A stretch of 64,000 nucleotides of DNA from BMS3ABIN04 sp965554225 (GCA_965554225.1 CBEVZC010000002.1:1-64000); one strand, 5' to 3'. Shown: positions 45,226 to 54,883, counted from the stretch's first letter. The notes: generated by a model not told the origin, from the letters alone. Made by a program: numbers and translations.

Positions 45226-45870
45226 TTGAAAAAATATAAAAATATAATTTGGGATTGGAATGGAACTCTTTTTGACGATATTGAACTCTGCAAAAATATC
45301 ATCAATAATGTATTGAAAAAAAGGAATATGCCAATTCTAACTACTGAATCATACCGTGAAATTTTTACAATTCCTGTTGAAGAATATTATAAAAAAGCCG
45401 GTTTTGATTTTAGTAAAGAACCGTTTGAAAAAGTCGGTAAGGAATGGATGGAGGAATATGAGCAGAGAAAGTACGAAGCCGATCTTTCTCATGGAGCTTT
45501 TGAAACTGTAGTTGCATTACATGCTCAGGGAATTTCACAATCAATCCTTTCTGCGTATAAGCAAAACACTCTTAATGAAATAACCGCTAAATTCGGATTA
45601 ACTCAATACATGTCAAATATTGTCGGACTCGATCATATTTATGCTACCGGTAAGGTTGACCTTGGTAAAGAACTTATGCTGAAACTGGAAGGAGGGAAAA
45701 AGGATTCCCTTTTAATTGGCGATACATTGCACGATTGTGAAGTTGCAAAAGAAATTGGTGCCGAAAGTGTTTTAATCTCATCCGGTCACCAGAGCAAAGA
45801 ACGTTTGCAGCAGTGCGGAGTTAAAGTATTTGATAATTTTGATGTGCTTAAAGAATATTTGCTAAATTAG
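45226..45870 (+). CDS. HAD-superfamily phosphatase
   Basis: 214 residues. HAD motif I is in IIWDWNGTLFDD (nucleophile Asp and acid/base Asp). A helical cap of the phosphoglycolate-phosphatase class follows, then motif II near SILSAYKQN, and motif IV in SLLIGDTLHDCEVAKEIG. It hydrolyses a small phosphate ester in the cytoplasm; the substrate is not fixed by sequence. The start is a TTG (TTGAAAAAATAT), since no ATG is available before motif I, and there is no clear ribosome site. Confidence 0.82.
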   Translation: MKKYKNIIWDWNGTLFDDIELCKNIINNVLKKRNMPILTTESYREIFTIPVEEYYKKAGFDFSKEPFEKVGKEWMEEYEQRKYEADLSHGAFETVVALHAQGISQSILSAYKQNTLNEITAKFGLTQYMSNIVGLDHIYATGKVDLGKELMLKLEGGKKDSLLIGDTLHDCEVAKEIGAESVLISSGHQSKERLQQCGVKVFDNFDVLKEYLLN

Positions 45871-46117
45871 AAAGTCATTCCCCTTAGAAATCATCATATA
45901 ATTTATTATTTTATTAACCTAAGATTTAAAGAAGATTATTTTTTTTGCGAAAAAGATTAAGTAAATAGGCAGAAGGGAGAAACCTTAGCAATTAAGGATT
46001 TGCCGTTTCACTAGAAATCTTTCTTATATAAATATCTATAATTAAACTATTTATACTTTTATTTTTTTTGTATTGATAAGCGTCACTTTATATCTGCTTT
46101 AAGTTTTCGATAATGAA

Positions 46118-49100
46118 ATGAATATAAAGGAGTTTTTTATCAATAATAGTTACAAAGTGAAAAGGCTAATCTTTTTAATATTTTTAATAAGCACATCTGC
46201 TGCTGCACAAAAATTAAATTTTAAAAGATTTACGGCTCAAGACGGACTAAGCATTTCTCAAATTACCTCAATACTTCAGAATAAAGATGGATATTTGTTT
46301 ATTGGAACAGGTGGTGGTCTTAACATATTTGACGGTAATAAATTTAAGGTCTATAATACCAGCAATGGTTTAGTTGATAATAATGTAAATAATTTAGTTT
46401 CCGATGATAATAATAATATCTGGATTGGAACAGATAAAGGGCTGAGTAAATTTGACGGTTATTCTTTCGTAAACTATACAAGAGAGGATGGCCTACCTGG
46501 TAATACAATATGGAGTCTTTTTTATACTAATGACGGAAAGATTTTAATTGGAACAAATAATGGATTCTGTATTTATGATAATGGAAATTTCATAACTTTT
46601 ACTGATTCGATTTTTGAGAATCACAAAGCTGTCTGGTCAATCTATAAAGATTCAAAAGGGTTACTTTGGCTTGGAGTAGAAGGAGGTATAATAAATTATG
46701 ACGGGAACCAATTTTGGCTAAATAAATGGAATAATAGCATTCGCAATAAAGCAGTTTTTACTTTTTGTGAATCCCATGAAGGAAGTCTTTGGATAGGTAC
46801 GGAAGATAATGTTTATACTCTAAAGGATGAAAAGTTGACAAATATAAATAGAAAATGGAATGTCAATTTGAAAGGTAATTGGACAATTAAGGAAGATTCG
46901 GACAGAAATATATGGATCGGTTCAGATGGGAAATTATCAAAAATTTCCAAATCAAAAATAAATACGTACAATAAAAATAACGGATTCAGTGAATATCAAG
47001 TTTGGGCAATATGTCAGGATAACGAAAAAAATATGTGGTTCGGAACTGATGGTGATCTATTTATGCTCACGGATGAAAATTATAAAATGTATGATAAATT
47101 GGATGGAAAAAATATAAATGCTTGGTCAATTAAGCAAAATAAAAATGACGACATTTGGATTTTAGCGGAAAAATTTAAGGTTCTCAAATTTCACAACAAT
47201 AAATTAACATACGTTAACATTCCCGGGTTGAAAAATATCTCCGGTTTAACTTATATACTAGTTGATAGAAAAAATAACTTATGGTTCGGCGCCGATAATT
47301 TTTTACTGAAATATGATTACAGAACACTTAATAAAATAAAATTAAAGACAGATTATTATGGTGATGGAGTTCAATGTTTGCTTGAAGATTCAAACGGAAA
47401 AATTTGGTTTGGTACTGTTTATAGCGGCGTATTTAATTTAGAAGATAACAAACTTAATCCGGTGGATAAATCGATAGGTTTAAATAGTTTGAATGTGTTT
47501 TACTTGTTTCGAGATTCCAAAGGAAATTTATGGGCGGGAACAGGAAATGGAATAAATAAATATGAAAATGATAAATGGATTACTCCGGAAAATCTCAAAA
47601 AGTTAAACAGGTATTCAATAATTAACATTAATGAAGACTTGCAAGGTAATCTTTGGTTTGGAACCTATGAAATTGGCGTTGTTAAATATTCACCTAAAAG
47701 TAATTTGTTTGATACGTTAAGTACAAAAGACGGTTTAAATGATAATTCGGTTTTAGCTATTTCGTTTGACGGAAACGGGGGAATGTGGATAGGAACAAAT
47801 AAAGGATTAAATAAATTTGATCTTCGCACTTATAACCAAACCGGGAAAAAAATAATTATCCCTTTCAATAGATATGATGGATTCGCGGGAACTGAATTAA
47901 TTCAGAATGCCGCATTAAAAGACAAAGATGGAAATATGTGGTTCGGAACGGTAAAGGGTTTATTGAAATTTGATCCCTTGAAGTTAAAATTAACTTCAAC
48001 TCCGCCGTTAGTTCACATAACAGGTTTAAGTGTTTTCTCTCCAAACTTCGAAGAATTAAAATTGGATCGTAAGACATTATTAAAATTTTCAAAGGACGAA
48101 GCATTACACTTTGACTATGACTATAATAATATCAGCATTGATTTTATTGGAATAAATCTGTCAAATCCATATAATGCTAAGTATTCATACCGGTTTAATA
48201 AAGGTATGTGGTCTAAGCCGACAAAATCTTCTAAAATCACATTTCACGATTTATCTTCAGGAAAATATGAATTTGAAGTTAGAGCCGAAAACAAGTATAA
48301 TGTTTGGAGTACAAAAACAGCAAAAGTAAATTTTAATATTGCAACGCCATTTTGGAAAACAATTTGGTTCTATGTGCTGTTAGGATTTTTAGTTATGTAT
48401 CTTACTTATCTATTCTTTACAATTCGGATAAATCATATAAAAAAAATGAATAGAGACTTGGAAGAAAGAATTTCAGAAAGATTAAAATTCGAAGAGAAAT
48501 TAAAACTGAATAAGTTAGAGCTCCAAAAAGCGAAGACTAAAGCCGAAAAATCAGACAAACTCAAATCTGAATTCCTTGCACAAATGTCGCATGAAATTAG
48601 GACGCCGATAAATTCAATTCTAAGTTTTTCAAATTTAATTCAAGATGAATTAAAAGATAAATTGGACAGTGAACTTAAAGAAGGGTTCGAGATTGTTAAT
48701 AGTGGAAGCAGAAGATTAATTAGAACTATCGATTCTATTTTAAATATGTCAAGAATACAAACAGGAAATATTGATCTTACACCGGATCGAATAAAGATTT
48801 GTGAAATATTAGATGACTTAAAACAAGAATTTTTAGAAATTGCTAAATCAAAAAGTATTGACTTTAAAACTAATTATAAAATTACTGACTGTTATGTTTA
48901 TGCCGATAACTATACGGTTACACAATTATTTGCAAATTTAATTGATAATGCCGTTAAATATACTAATAATGGTAAAATTGAAATAACGATTTACGAATTG
49001 GACGACAAGATATGTGTTGATATTAAAGATACCGGAATTGGCATGTCGAAAGATTTCATTAATAATTTGTTCAAACCATTTACTCAAGAAGACGGCGGCT

Positions 49101-49255
49101 ATACAAGAAAGTTCGAAGGGAACGGTTTAAGTTTAGCATTAGTTAAAAATTATTGCGAGCTTAATAATGCCGAAATTAATGTAAAATCTGAAAAGGGTAA
49201 AGGTTCCATTTTTACTGTTACTTTTAGCAATGAAATTAAAAAAATCAATATGTGA
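46118..49255 (+). CDS. Two-component propeller sensor histidine kinase
   Basis: 1045 residues. An N-terminal signal sequence (about 15-30) precedes roughly thirteen Reg_prop repeats of the type NIWIGTDKGLSKFDG, enough for two seven-bladed propellers. A Y_Y_Y domain (about 650-740), one membrane segment (about 745-770), a coiled linker, a HisKA domain with His825 in QMSHEIRTPINS, and HATPase_c with NLIDNAVKYTNNG, DTGIGMS and EGNGLSLAL follow. The propeller senses a periplasmic ligand, often a glycan in Bacteroidota. There is no receiver or AraC domain, and no response regulator gene in the window. ATG 46118 is the usable start, but AAGGAG lies inside its first codons and points to an ATC at 46139. 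Confidence 0.92.
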   Translation: MNIKEFFINNSYKVKRLIFLIFLISTSAAAQKLNFKRFTAQDGLSISQITSILQNKDGYLFIGTGGGLNIFDGNKFKVYNTSNGLVDNNVNNLVSDDNNNIWIGTDKGLSKFDGYSFVNYTREDGLPGNTIWSLFYTNDGKILIGTNNGFCIYDNGNFITFTDSIFENHKAVWSIYKDSKGLLWLGVEGGIINYDGNQFWLNKWNNSIRNKAVFTFCESHEGSLWIGTEDNVYTLKDEKLTNINRKWNVNLKGNWTIKEDSDRNIWIGSDGKLSKISKSKINTYNKNNGFSEYQVWAICQDNEKNMWFGTDGDLFMLTDENYKMYDKLDGKNINAWSIKQNKNDDIWILAEKFKVLKFHNNKLTYVNIPGLKNISGLTYILVDRKNNLWFGADNFLLKYDYRTLNKIKLKTDYYGDGVQCLLEDSNGKIWFGTVYSGVFNLEDNKLNPVDKSIGLNSLNVFYLFRDSKGNLWAGTGNGINKYENDKWITPENLKKLNRYSIININEDLQGNLWFGTYEIGVVKYSPKSNLFDTLSTKDGLNDNSVLAISFDGNGGMWIGTNKGLNKFDLRTYNQTGKKIIIPFNRYDGFAGTELIQNAALKDKDGNMWFGTVKGLLKFDPLKLKLTSTPPLVHITGLSVFSPNFEELKLDRKTLLKFSKDEALHFDYDYNNISIDFIGINLSNPYNAKYSYRFNKGMWSKPTKSSKITFHDLSSGKYEFEVRAENKYNVWSTKTAKVNFNIATPFWKTIWFYVLLGFLVMYLTYLFFTIRINHIKKMNRDLEERISERLKFEEKLKLNKLELQKAKTKAEKSDKLKSEFLAQMSHEIRTPINSILSFSNLIQDELKDKLDSELKEGFEIVNSGSRRLIRTIDSILNMSRIQTGNIDLTPDRIKICEILDDLKQEFLEIAKSKSIDFKTNYKITDCYVYADNYTVTQLFANLIDNAVKYTNNGKIEITIYELDDKICVDIKDTGIGMSKDFINNLFKPFTQEDGGYTRKFEGNGLSLALVKNYCELNNAEINVKSEKGKGSIFTVTFSNEIKKINM

Positions 49256-49275
49256 TTGTTAATTTTCCCCAAAAG

Positions 49276-49950
49276 TTATTCTTCTTTTAGTTTATCCTTA
49301 AAGATTTTTTCGAACTTTTCTAATTTCGGAGTAATAACAAAACTGCAATATGGCTGTCTTTTATTCTCTTTATAATAATTTTGATGATAATTCTCAGCTT
49401 TATAAAAATTTGTAAAGGGAGTAATTTCGGTTACAATAGGATCCGGGAATATTTTTTCTTTGGTTAACTCGTTTTTATATTTTTCTGCTAATGTTTCTTG
49501 TTCCTTATTATGATAAAAAATAACAGATCTGTATTGAGTCCCAACATCAGCTCCCTGCCTATTCAAAGTTGTAGGATCATGAACCGACCAAAACACCTCC
49601 AGTAAATCTTTGTAACTTATTATACTTGGATCGTAAGATATTTGGCATGCTTCTGCATGACCTGTTCTTCCGGTTGTGACTTCATGATAAGTCGGGTTTT
49701 CAACAGTTCCGCCGGCATAGCCTGAGACGACGGATTTAACACCTTTTAATCGCTGAAATATTGCTTCGGTGCACCAAAAACATCCCGTACCAAATGTTGC
49801 TGTTTCCAGTTTATTTTCCTTTGTCAAAGTTTTTTTCTCCGGTTTGTGGTTTTTGCTTTCCGATTTTTGTCCGTAACTAACTGTTAGTAAAAATAGTGAA
49901 AATATTGCTATATAAAACTTAACAGATTTTATTCTAATATAATTTTTCAA
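49276..49950 (-). CDS. msrA: Exported peptide methionine sulfoxide reductase A
   Basis: About 224 residues. A signal peptide (FYIAIFSLFLLTVSYGQ) and a short lysine-rich linker precede the MsrA catalytic domain: GTGCFWCTEAIFQRLKGVKS with the catalytic cysteine, GYAGGTVENPTYHEV, and GTQYRSVIFY. It reduces the S-form of methionine sulfoxide in proteins, here presumably in the periplasm. No MsrB domain is fused. TTG 49950 follows AGATAGGTTCC and gives a normal signal length; a TTG at 50013 would add 21 residues. A periplasmic electron donor is not encoded nearby. Confidence 0.88.
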   Translation of the reverse strand: MKNYIRIKSVKFYIAIFSLFLLTVSYGQKSESKNHKPEKKTLTKENKLETATFGTGCFWCTEAIFQRLKGVKSVVSGYAGGTVENPTYHEVTTGRTGHAEACQISYDPSIISYKDLLEVFWSVHDPTTLNRQGADVGTQYRSVIFYHNKEQETLAEKYKNELTKEKIFPDPIVTEITPFTNFYKAENYHQNYYKENKRQPYCSFVITPKLEKFEKIFKDKLKEE

Positions 49951-50079
49951 TTTGGAACCTATCTTAAGATAATTATTAGATTGACTTTCTGACCTATAAT
50001 ATCGTTTCAACAATTGGATTGTGAATTCGTTCCAATAAATATAGTGAAATATTTTTCCTAAAATTCAGTATTACATTTG

Positions 50080-50583
50080 CTAAATTGAATTTAAGAGTTT
50101 AGATAGCGGAAATATGTAAGTCAATGCAAAACTTTCAACACCTAGATTTGGAAGTCTTAATCCTCCGTTTGATACATGGTTAAAACTAATTCCTAAGCGG
50201 CTTTCATTATTAAAAAGATAAGTTAGCTCCAGTTGAGACCTGAATTCCAGAGCAAGACTTAAATCCTTACTATTACCTTGGGAATAAAATCCGGGAGCGA
50301 AACTAGGTGTAAAAATAATATGATTTGTTATGTAAAAGTCATGTAAAAATCCCCAATAGACAAGAGAAGCTCCATCCGAGTTAAACATTACTCCACCAAA
50401 CGGATTAATAACATTATTCCTTTTTGCCGAACGAAGTTCAACTCGCCACTCGGAAGTTGTAAATTCATTGTCGTGCAAAACATTAAATCTACCGACTGAA
50501 ACAGCTATTGACTGGGAGTTTTGTCCCGAAACTAAATTTGTAACAACTAGTAATAAAACAAAGAATAAAGTTTTTTTTAGCAT
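50080..50583 (-). CDS. PagL-like lipid A 3-O-deacylase
   Basis: 167 residues. A signal peptide (MLKKTLFFVLLLVVTNLVSGQ) is followed by alternating strands of a small outer-membrane beta-barrel. The PagL active-site region is near the end: NHVSNGGLRLPNLGVESF keeps His, Ser (two residues later) and a Glu about 12 residues on, corresponding to the His-Ser-Glu triad. The protein ends in an aromatic strand FALTYIFPL, as expected of an outer-membrane protein. PagL removes the 3-O-linked acyl chain from lipid A. It lies 29 bases after the 83-residue gene and 129 bases before msrA. Confidence 0.8.
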   Translation of the reverse strand: MLKKTLFFVLLLVVTNLVSGQNSQSIAVSVGRFNVLHDNEFTTSEWRVELRSAKRNNVINPFGGVMFNSDGASLVYWGFLHDFYITNHIIFTPSFAPGFYSQGNSKDLSLALEFRSQLELTYLFNNESRLGISFNHVSNGGLRLPNLGVESFALTYIFPLSKLLNSI

Positions 50584-50611
50584 GTTACTTTTATAAGAGT
50601 TAATAATTGGT

Positions 50612-50863
50612 TTAATTAATAAGTTCTTCGGGAGACAGTAATTTTAGTCTCATAAATTTTTCAATATCAATCATAACCTTATAATATTTACAATCTGCTT
50701 TAGCCTTTGTAAACCTAAGGTGGTAAAAAATATGATTGTTCTCACTGACATTAGGTAGTTCAATAATGTCAAGTTTATAACCGAGAGCTGTATACTTTTT
50801 TATTAATTCTTTATAAAGAATTACTATTCTAGCTTTTGCTTGTTCAAACTTGATCCTTTTCAT
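50612..50863 (-). CDS. Small protein of unknown function
   Basis: 83 residues, basic, no signal or membrane segment. Predicted features by eye are an N-terminal helix (EQAKARIVILYKELIKKY), a beta hairpin (YKLDIIELPN, IFYHLRFTKA) and a C-terminal helix (IDIEKFMRLKLLSPEEL). I do not recognise a family. A strong GGGGGGAG ahead of ATG 50863 and the tight arrangement with the PagL-like gene argue that it is real. GTAAAG/CTTTAC dyads lie upstream at 50905-50934 and 51012-51030. Confidence 0.6.
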   Translation of the reverse strand: MKRIKFEQAKARIVILYKELIKKYTALGYKLDIIELPNVSENNHIFYHLRFTKAKADCKYYKVMIDIEKFMRLKLLSPEELIN

Positions 50864-51132
50864 TGCTCCCCCCAGAGTTTATTGTTGAACACAATTTAAG
50901 AAAAGTAAAGCTGTTAAACTGTATTGAACTTTACATTTTATAAATATGAAAAGAAAAATTCCGAGAGTTGTAAAATCTTTTTATAGAACTTGAGTTTTTT
51001 ATAAAAATCAAGTAAAGTTAATTGCTTTACATTTGTATATTATTAAATTTAACATATTGATTTAACTTTTGTCAGTTTTTTTTAGAATTATTTACTGAAA
51101 CTCAAACAATTTTTAGAGAGTCGAGTATTAAT

Positions 51133-52896
51133 ATGCAATTTATTAGACGAATAGACGCTTTTATTGTTCTACTGTTTGTAATCTTTTTTCTAAACTATCT
51201 TTCTCTTAATTCTCATGAAAATCATAAAGATTTGACGAGTGAGGGTAAAAAAATATATTCTACTGTTACTATAGATTACTATTCTCATTCGAATAGAATA
51301 AATAAAAAAGAAATTGAGAAATTATATAAAATTCAAAAAAAGTTATTGAAGAAGATTTCTAAATTCTTGGGAAAAAAATACTCGGGAAGTAAGATTGAGT
51401 ATCATTTATACCCCAGCTTTGAAGCGAAAGGTTTAATAACAGGTAAGACTTTCCTTTCCAATTTAATTTATAAATCAAACTCTGTTCATACTGTAATGAA
51501 CAATTGGATAAACGGAAACGATAACTCCGATTTAGCTCAGATTTTGCTTAATAATTCAATTGGAAAACCAAAATTTAAATTCCTTGAGCGAGGAATTGCA
51601 ATTAAATTTTCTGATAATTGGAGAGGGGAAGGATATAAATATTGGGCAAGCAAGTTTTCACTTGCCTCGGCGGTTCCCCCGCTTGCTGAACTTTTAGATA
51701 ATCAAAAGATCAAATTTGAATCCAGATTTATCACGGAATCACTGGGAGGTGCTTTTACCGATTATTTAATAAATAAATATGGAAGTAAAAAATTCATTGA
51801 AAATTATAAAGTTTGGAATCCGAATACTGATGAAATAAATAGTTTAGAGCATGGTTGGCATTTATATCTTAAGCAGTTATCAAAAAAATATAAGAACAAA
51901 ATTAAAAATGATAGGAAATCATTCCCGGTAAAACTTCCAAAATTTCTAAAAGGTTTTTGCTTTGCTCATGTTGGTTACAATATCTATAACGGTTATTTAT
52001 CTAAAAAAGCTACCGATGCTTTAAGTAGACTTAAAAGTATTAGTGTAAATACAATATCAATTACTCCGTTTACTTCAATGAGAGATATTGAAAAACCGCA
52101 GCCTCTGGAATTTTGGCAGAGCGCTCGTACTGAAAACGATGAAAGCGTAATTCACGTAAATCATTTTGCTAAACAATTTGGAATGGTAACTCTTCTCAAG
52201 CCTCATATTTGGGTTCATCATAGCTGGCCAGGTGAAATTGAGATGCAAAGCCCAAAGGACTGGAATTTGTTTTTTGAAAATTATTACAAATGGATAAGAC
52301 ATTTTGCAATTTTAGCAGAAATGTACAAAATTCCCATCCTTTCAATCGGAAACGAGCTTTCAATAACAACAAAAAATTTTCCGGCTAAATGGACGGAAAT
52401 GATTCATAAAATAAGAAAAATATATTCCGGCAAAATTACTTATGGAGCAAATTGGGGAGATGAATTTGAAAACTTGGAGTTTTGGAATAAATTCGATTTT
52501 ATCGGACTCAGTGAATACTATCCTATTTCAAGAAAGAGTAATCCAAAGGAAAATGAGCTTTATAACGATGCAAAAAAAGTTTTTGCCAATATTAAAAAGG
52601 TTCACGATAAATTTAAGAAGCCAATCATATTTACTGAAATAGGTTTCCGCATGTCCGGAGCGCCTTGGAAAACTTTTTACGAAGGGAAAGAAAAATTTGA
52701 CTTTGTTCCGCAAAATCAAGCTAAAGTTTTCAATGCTGTTTTAAGAGCGATTAATAACGAAAAGTGGATAAAAGGAATTTATATCTGGAAATGGCCAAGT
52801 TATTTGGGCTATGCTTTAAAAGAACATAGTGAAATATATACGCCCGTATATAGACCGGCGGAAAAAGTTATTAAAAAGTGGTTTGAAAAATTATGA
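51133..52896 (+). CDS. GH-A clan glycosidase-like protein with possible degenerate peptidase-like N-domain
   Basis: 587 residues. After a membrane/signal segment (IVLLFVIFFLNYLSL) the first 270 residues resemble gluzincin-like (MA-type) peptidase modules. FLERGIAIKF matches the third-ligand helix, and GGAFTDYLINKYGSKKF matches the helix that follows. No HEXXH is present, so it would be inactive. Residues 275-580 are a TIM barrel of the GH113/GH53 kind: GFCFAHVGYNIYNGY start, VTLLKPHIWV, acid/base Glu408 in SIGNELS, GLSEYYPI, nucleophile Glu502 in FTEIGF, and IKGIYIWKW. It may hydrolyse beta-linked mannose or a related glycan outside the cytoplasm. The GH subfamily assignment is tentative. Confidence 0.7.
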   Translation: MQFIRRIDAFIVLLFVIFFLNYLSLNSHENHKDLTSEGKKIYSTVTIDYYSHSNRINKKEIEKLYKIQKKLLKKISKFLGKKYSGSKIEYHLYPSFEAKGLITGKTFLSNLIYKSNSVHTVMNNWINGNDNSDLAQILLNNSIGKPKFKFLERGIAIKFSDNWRGEGYKYWASKFSLASAVPPLAELLDNQKIKFESRFITESLGGAFTDYLINKYGSKKFIENYKVWNPNTDEINSLEHGWHLYLKQLSKKYKNKIKNDRKSFPVKLPKFLKGFCFAHVGYNIYNGYLSKKATDALSRLKSISVNTISITPFTSMRDIEKPQPLEFWQSARTENDESVIHVNHFAKQFGMVTLLKPHIWVHHSWPGEIEMQSPKDWNLFFENYYKWIRHFAILAEMYKIPILSIGNELSITTKNFPAKWTEMIHKIRKIYSGKITYGANWGDEFENLEFWNKFDFIGLSEYYPISRKSNPKENELYNDAKKVFANIKKVHDKFKKPIIFTEIGFRMSGAPWKTFYEGKEKFDFVPQNQAKVFNAVLRAINNEKWIKGIYIWKWPSYLGYALKEHSEIYTPVYRPAEKVIKKWFEKL

Positions 52897-52897
52897 A

Positions 52898-53770
52898 CTA
52901 TTCCGTTTGCTTACCGAATACATATACCAATCCATAACTCATTGCTTCGGATGGACAAATTAAATGTTGTCCGTTTTCGAATGTTCTAAAATAAAAATTT
53001 AAATGTTCATATTCCCTTTCTTTAAGTCTTTCAACAAATTCCGAAATAGGTTTTTGATATTTTTTAATTGATTCATTTTCTCCGACTGTTATATAAAGAT
53101 TCCCGTTTAATTCTCCTCCGTTTTCGTAAAGCAAATCCTCCAAGCTCAGTAAATCTTTAATATTTTTATAAATAAACGGACTTCCAATAATATATCTGTT
53201 AAATAGTTCGGGCTCTTTCAGCATTGAATAAAGTGTGAATAACCCTCCGAGTGAATAACCGTTTAAAGTTCTGTCTGTAGAATCGGTTCTGTAAGTAGAA
53301 TCGATAAAAGGTATTAATTCTTTTTTAATGAATTGTAAATATTTATATGCACCGCCGGAAATTTCTCTGCCCGGAAATTTGGTGGGTGTATAATCCCGAT
53401 TTCTAAAGTTCAATTCATTATCGCTCATCATTGTGCCGTAACCAATTCCCACCGTAATAATATCCGGGACAAACTTTCCATACTGCAGATAGCGGACTAT
53501 ACTCGTTGCCATATTAAAAGCAATATCACCATCTAATAAATATAAGACAGGATAGCGTTTTTTTGTTTCGGAATAGTGTTTTGGCAATCTGACATATATG
53601 TAAAATGTATCATCTACATTTTTAGAAATTATATATTTAAGTTCCGTATGCTTTGTAATAACTTTCGTATACGGTGGAAATTTTGATTTCATCTCCTGTG
53701 CACTTATAAGTTTGCTGGAAATTGACATTGCGAGTAGGAAAAGCAATAGAAGTCGAATTGATCTTTTCAT
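52898..53770 (-). CDS. Secreted esterase D/Fes-type alpha/beta hydrolase
   Basis: 290 residues. A signal peptide (LLLLFLLAMSISSKLISAQ) precedes an esterase domain with RYPVLYLLDGDIAF, the nucleophile Ser in LNGYSLGGLFTLYSM, and His in FENGQHLICP; an Asp/Glu between them completes the likely triad. It resembles the cytoplasmic hydrolase at 29570-30361, but here it is exported and longer. Possible substrates are siderophore esters or acylated sugars. It is convergent with the glycosidase-like gene with a one-base gap between stops. Confidence 0.83.
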   Translation of the reverse strand: MKRSIRLLLLFLLAMSISSKLISAQEMKSKFPPYTKVITKHTELKYIISKNVDDTFYIYVRLPKHYSETKKRYPVLYLLDGDIAFNMATSIVRYLQYGKFVPDIITVGIGYGTMMSDNELNFRNRDYTPTKFPGREISGGAYKYLQFIKKELIPFIDSTYRTDSTDRTLNGYSLGGLFTLYSMLKEPELFNRYIIGSPFIYKNIKDLLSLEDLLYENGGELNGNLYITVGENESIKKYQKPISEFVERLKEREYEHLNFYFRTFENGQHLICPSEAMSYGLVYVFGKQTE

Positions 53771-53918
53771 TAAAGCCCTCTAAATATTTAGAAAGAATAA
53801 TTTACTTTAGATTTCTAATTATAAAAATAAATTAAGAAGGATCAATATATAAAGCAATTCACTTAGATTTACCACTGTAATTTTATTAACTTTGGTTTTT
53901 ATTTATTAAAAGGGAAAT

Positions 53919-54692
53919 ATGAAAAAACTTAAATTACTTTCATGGAATGTAAACGGCATTAGAGCGGTTGCAAAGAAGGGTTTTCATGAATGGCTGAAAC
54001 AAGCAAATCCTGACATTCTTTGTATTCAGGAAACGAAAGCTTGGAAAGAGCAGCTTGATGAATCTTTAACAAACATAGATAGTTATCATGCTTATTTTGC
54101 CGAGGCTTATAAAAAAGGATATAGCGGAGTAGCTATTTATACAAAACAAAAACCGTTAAGTATTAAAAAAGGTATTGGCATTGAGGAGTTTGATCGGGAA
54201 GGAAGAATCTTAATTGCTGAATACCCTGAATTCACTTTGTTTAATATTTATTATCCAAACGGTAAAGCACGAGAAGAAAGGTTAAAATATAAAATGGATT
54301 TTTACGAGGCTTTCCAAAAATATGTAGTAAAGTTGAAAAAGCAAGGCAAGAAAATAATAATTTGCGGGGATGTGAATACTGCTCATAAAGAAATTGATTT
54401 GGCGAGACCAAAACCTAATTCAAAAGTTTCCGGCTTTCTCCCTGAAGAACGAGCTTGGATTGATAGATTTTTAGCTGCAGGGTTTATAGATACATTAAGA
54501 ATGTTTAATACCAACGCGGAGGTTTATACTTGGTGGGATATGATGACTAGAGCGCGTGATAGAAATGTTGGATGGAGAATCGACTATTTTTTTATTAGCG
54601 AAAATTTAAGGGAAAATATCACCAACGCCTTTACTTTACCAGACGTAATGGGATCGGATCATTGTCCCGTTGGAATAGAAGTGAAAGTTTAG
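53919..54692 (+). CDS. xth: Exodeoxyribonuclease III
   Basis: 257 residues, an ExoIII-type AP endonuclease of the endonuclease/exonuclease/phosphatase fold. Active-site segments are SWNVNGIRA, DILCIQETKA (metal-binding Glu38), IYYPNGKA, GDVNTAHKEIDLA and the C-terminal GSDHCPVGIEV with the catalytic Asp-His. TWWDMMTRARDRNVGWRIDYF is the family loop (split here for its WRIDYF part). It cuts DNA at abasic sites and removes 3' blocks. GGGAAAT precedes ATG 53919. The gene appears monocistronic. Confidence 0.95.
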   Translation: MKKLKLLSWNVNGIRAVAKKGFHEWLKQANPDILCIQETKAWKEQLDESLTNIDSYHAYFAEAYKKGYSGVAIYTKQKPLSIKKGIGIEEFDREGRILIAEYPEFTLFNIYYPNGKAREERLKYKMDFYEAFQKYVVKLKKQGKKIIICGDVNTAHKEIDLARPKPNSKVSGFLPEERAWIDRFLAAGFIDTLRMFNTNAEVYTWWDMMTRARDRNVGWRIDYFFISENLRENITNAFTLPDVMGSDHCPVGIEVKV

Positions 54693-54883
54693 GTTACAAT
54701 TTATTTACTTCTTTCTTTCTCTTGCTAAGTATTCTTCGGTCAGTTCCCTAATTTGTGTCCCAATTTGGATGAATAGTATTTTATGATTAACTAAAATTAT
54801 AAATTTTTTCTCATTATTTTATTTTAAGCTTGCATAATTTATTTACATTATGTAATATATTTAATTGTAAATAATATTATTGT

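Noticed and set aside
45981..46000. Hairpin AACCTTA / TAAGGATT
   Set aside because: Only five clean pairs and no T-run; likely chance in AT-rich DNA.
54841..54872. ATTTACA / TGTAAAT inverted repeat upstream of the A2M gene as another XRE-type site
   Set aside because: 18-base spacing differs from the XRE site and such matches are likely in this AT-rich spacer.
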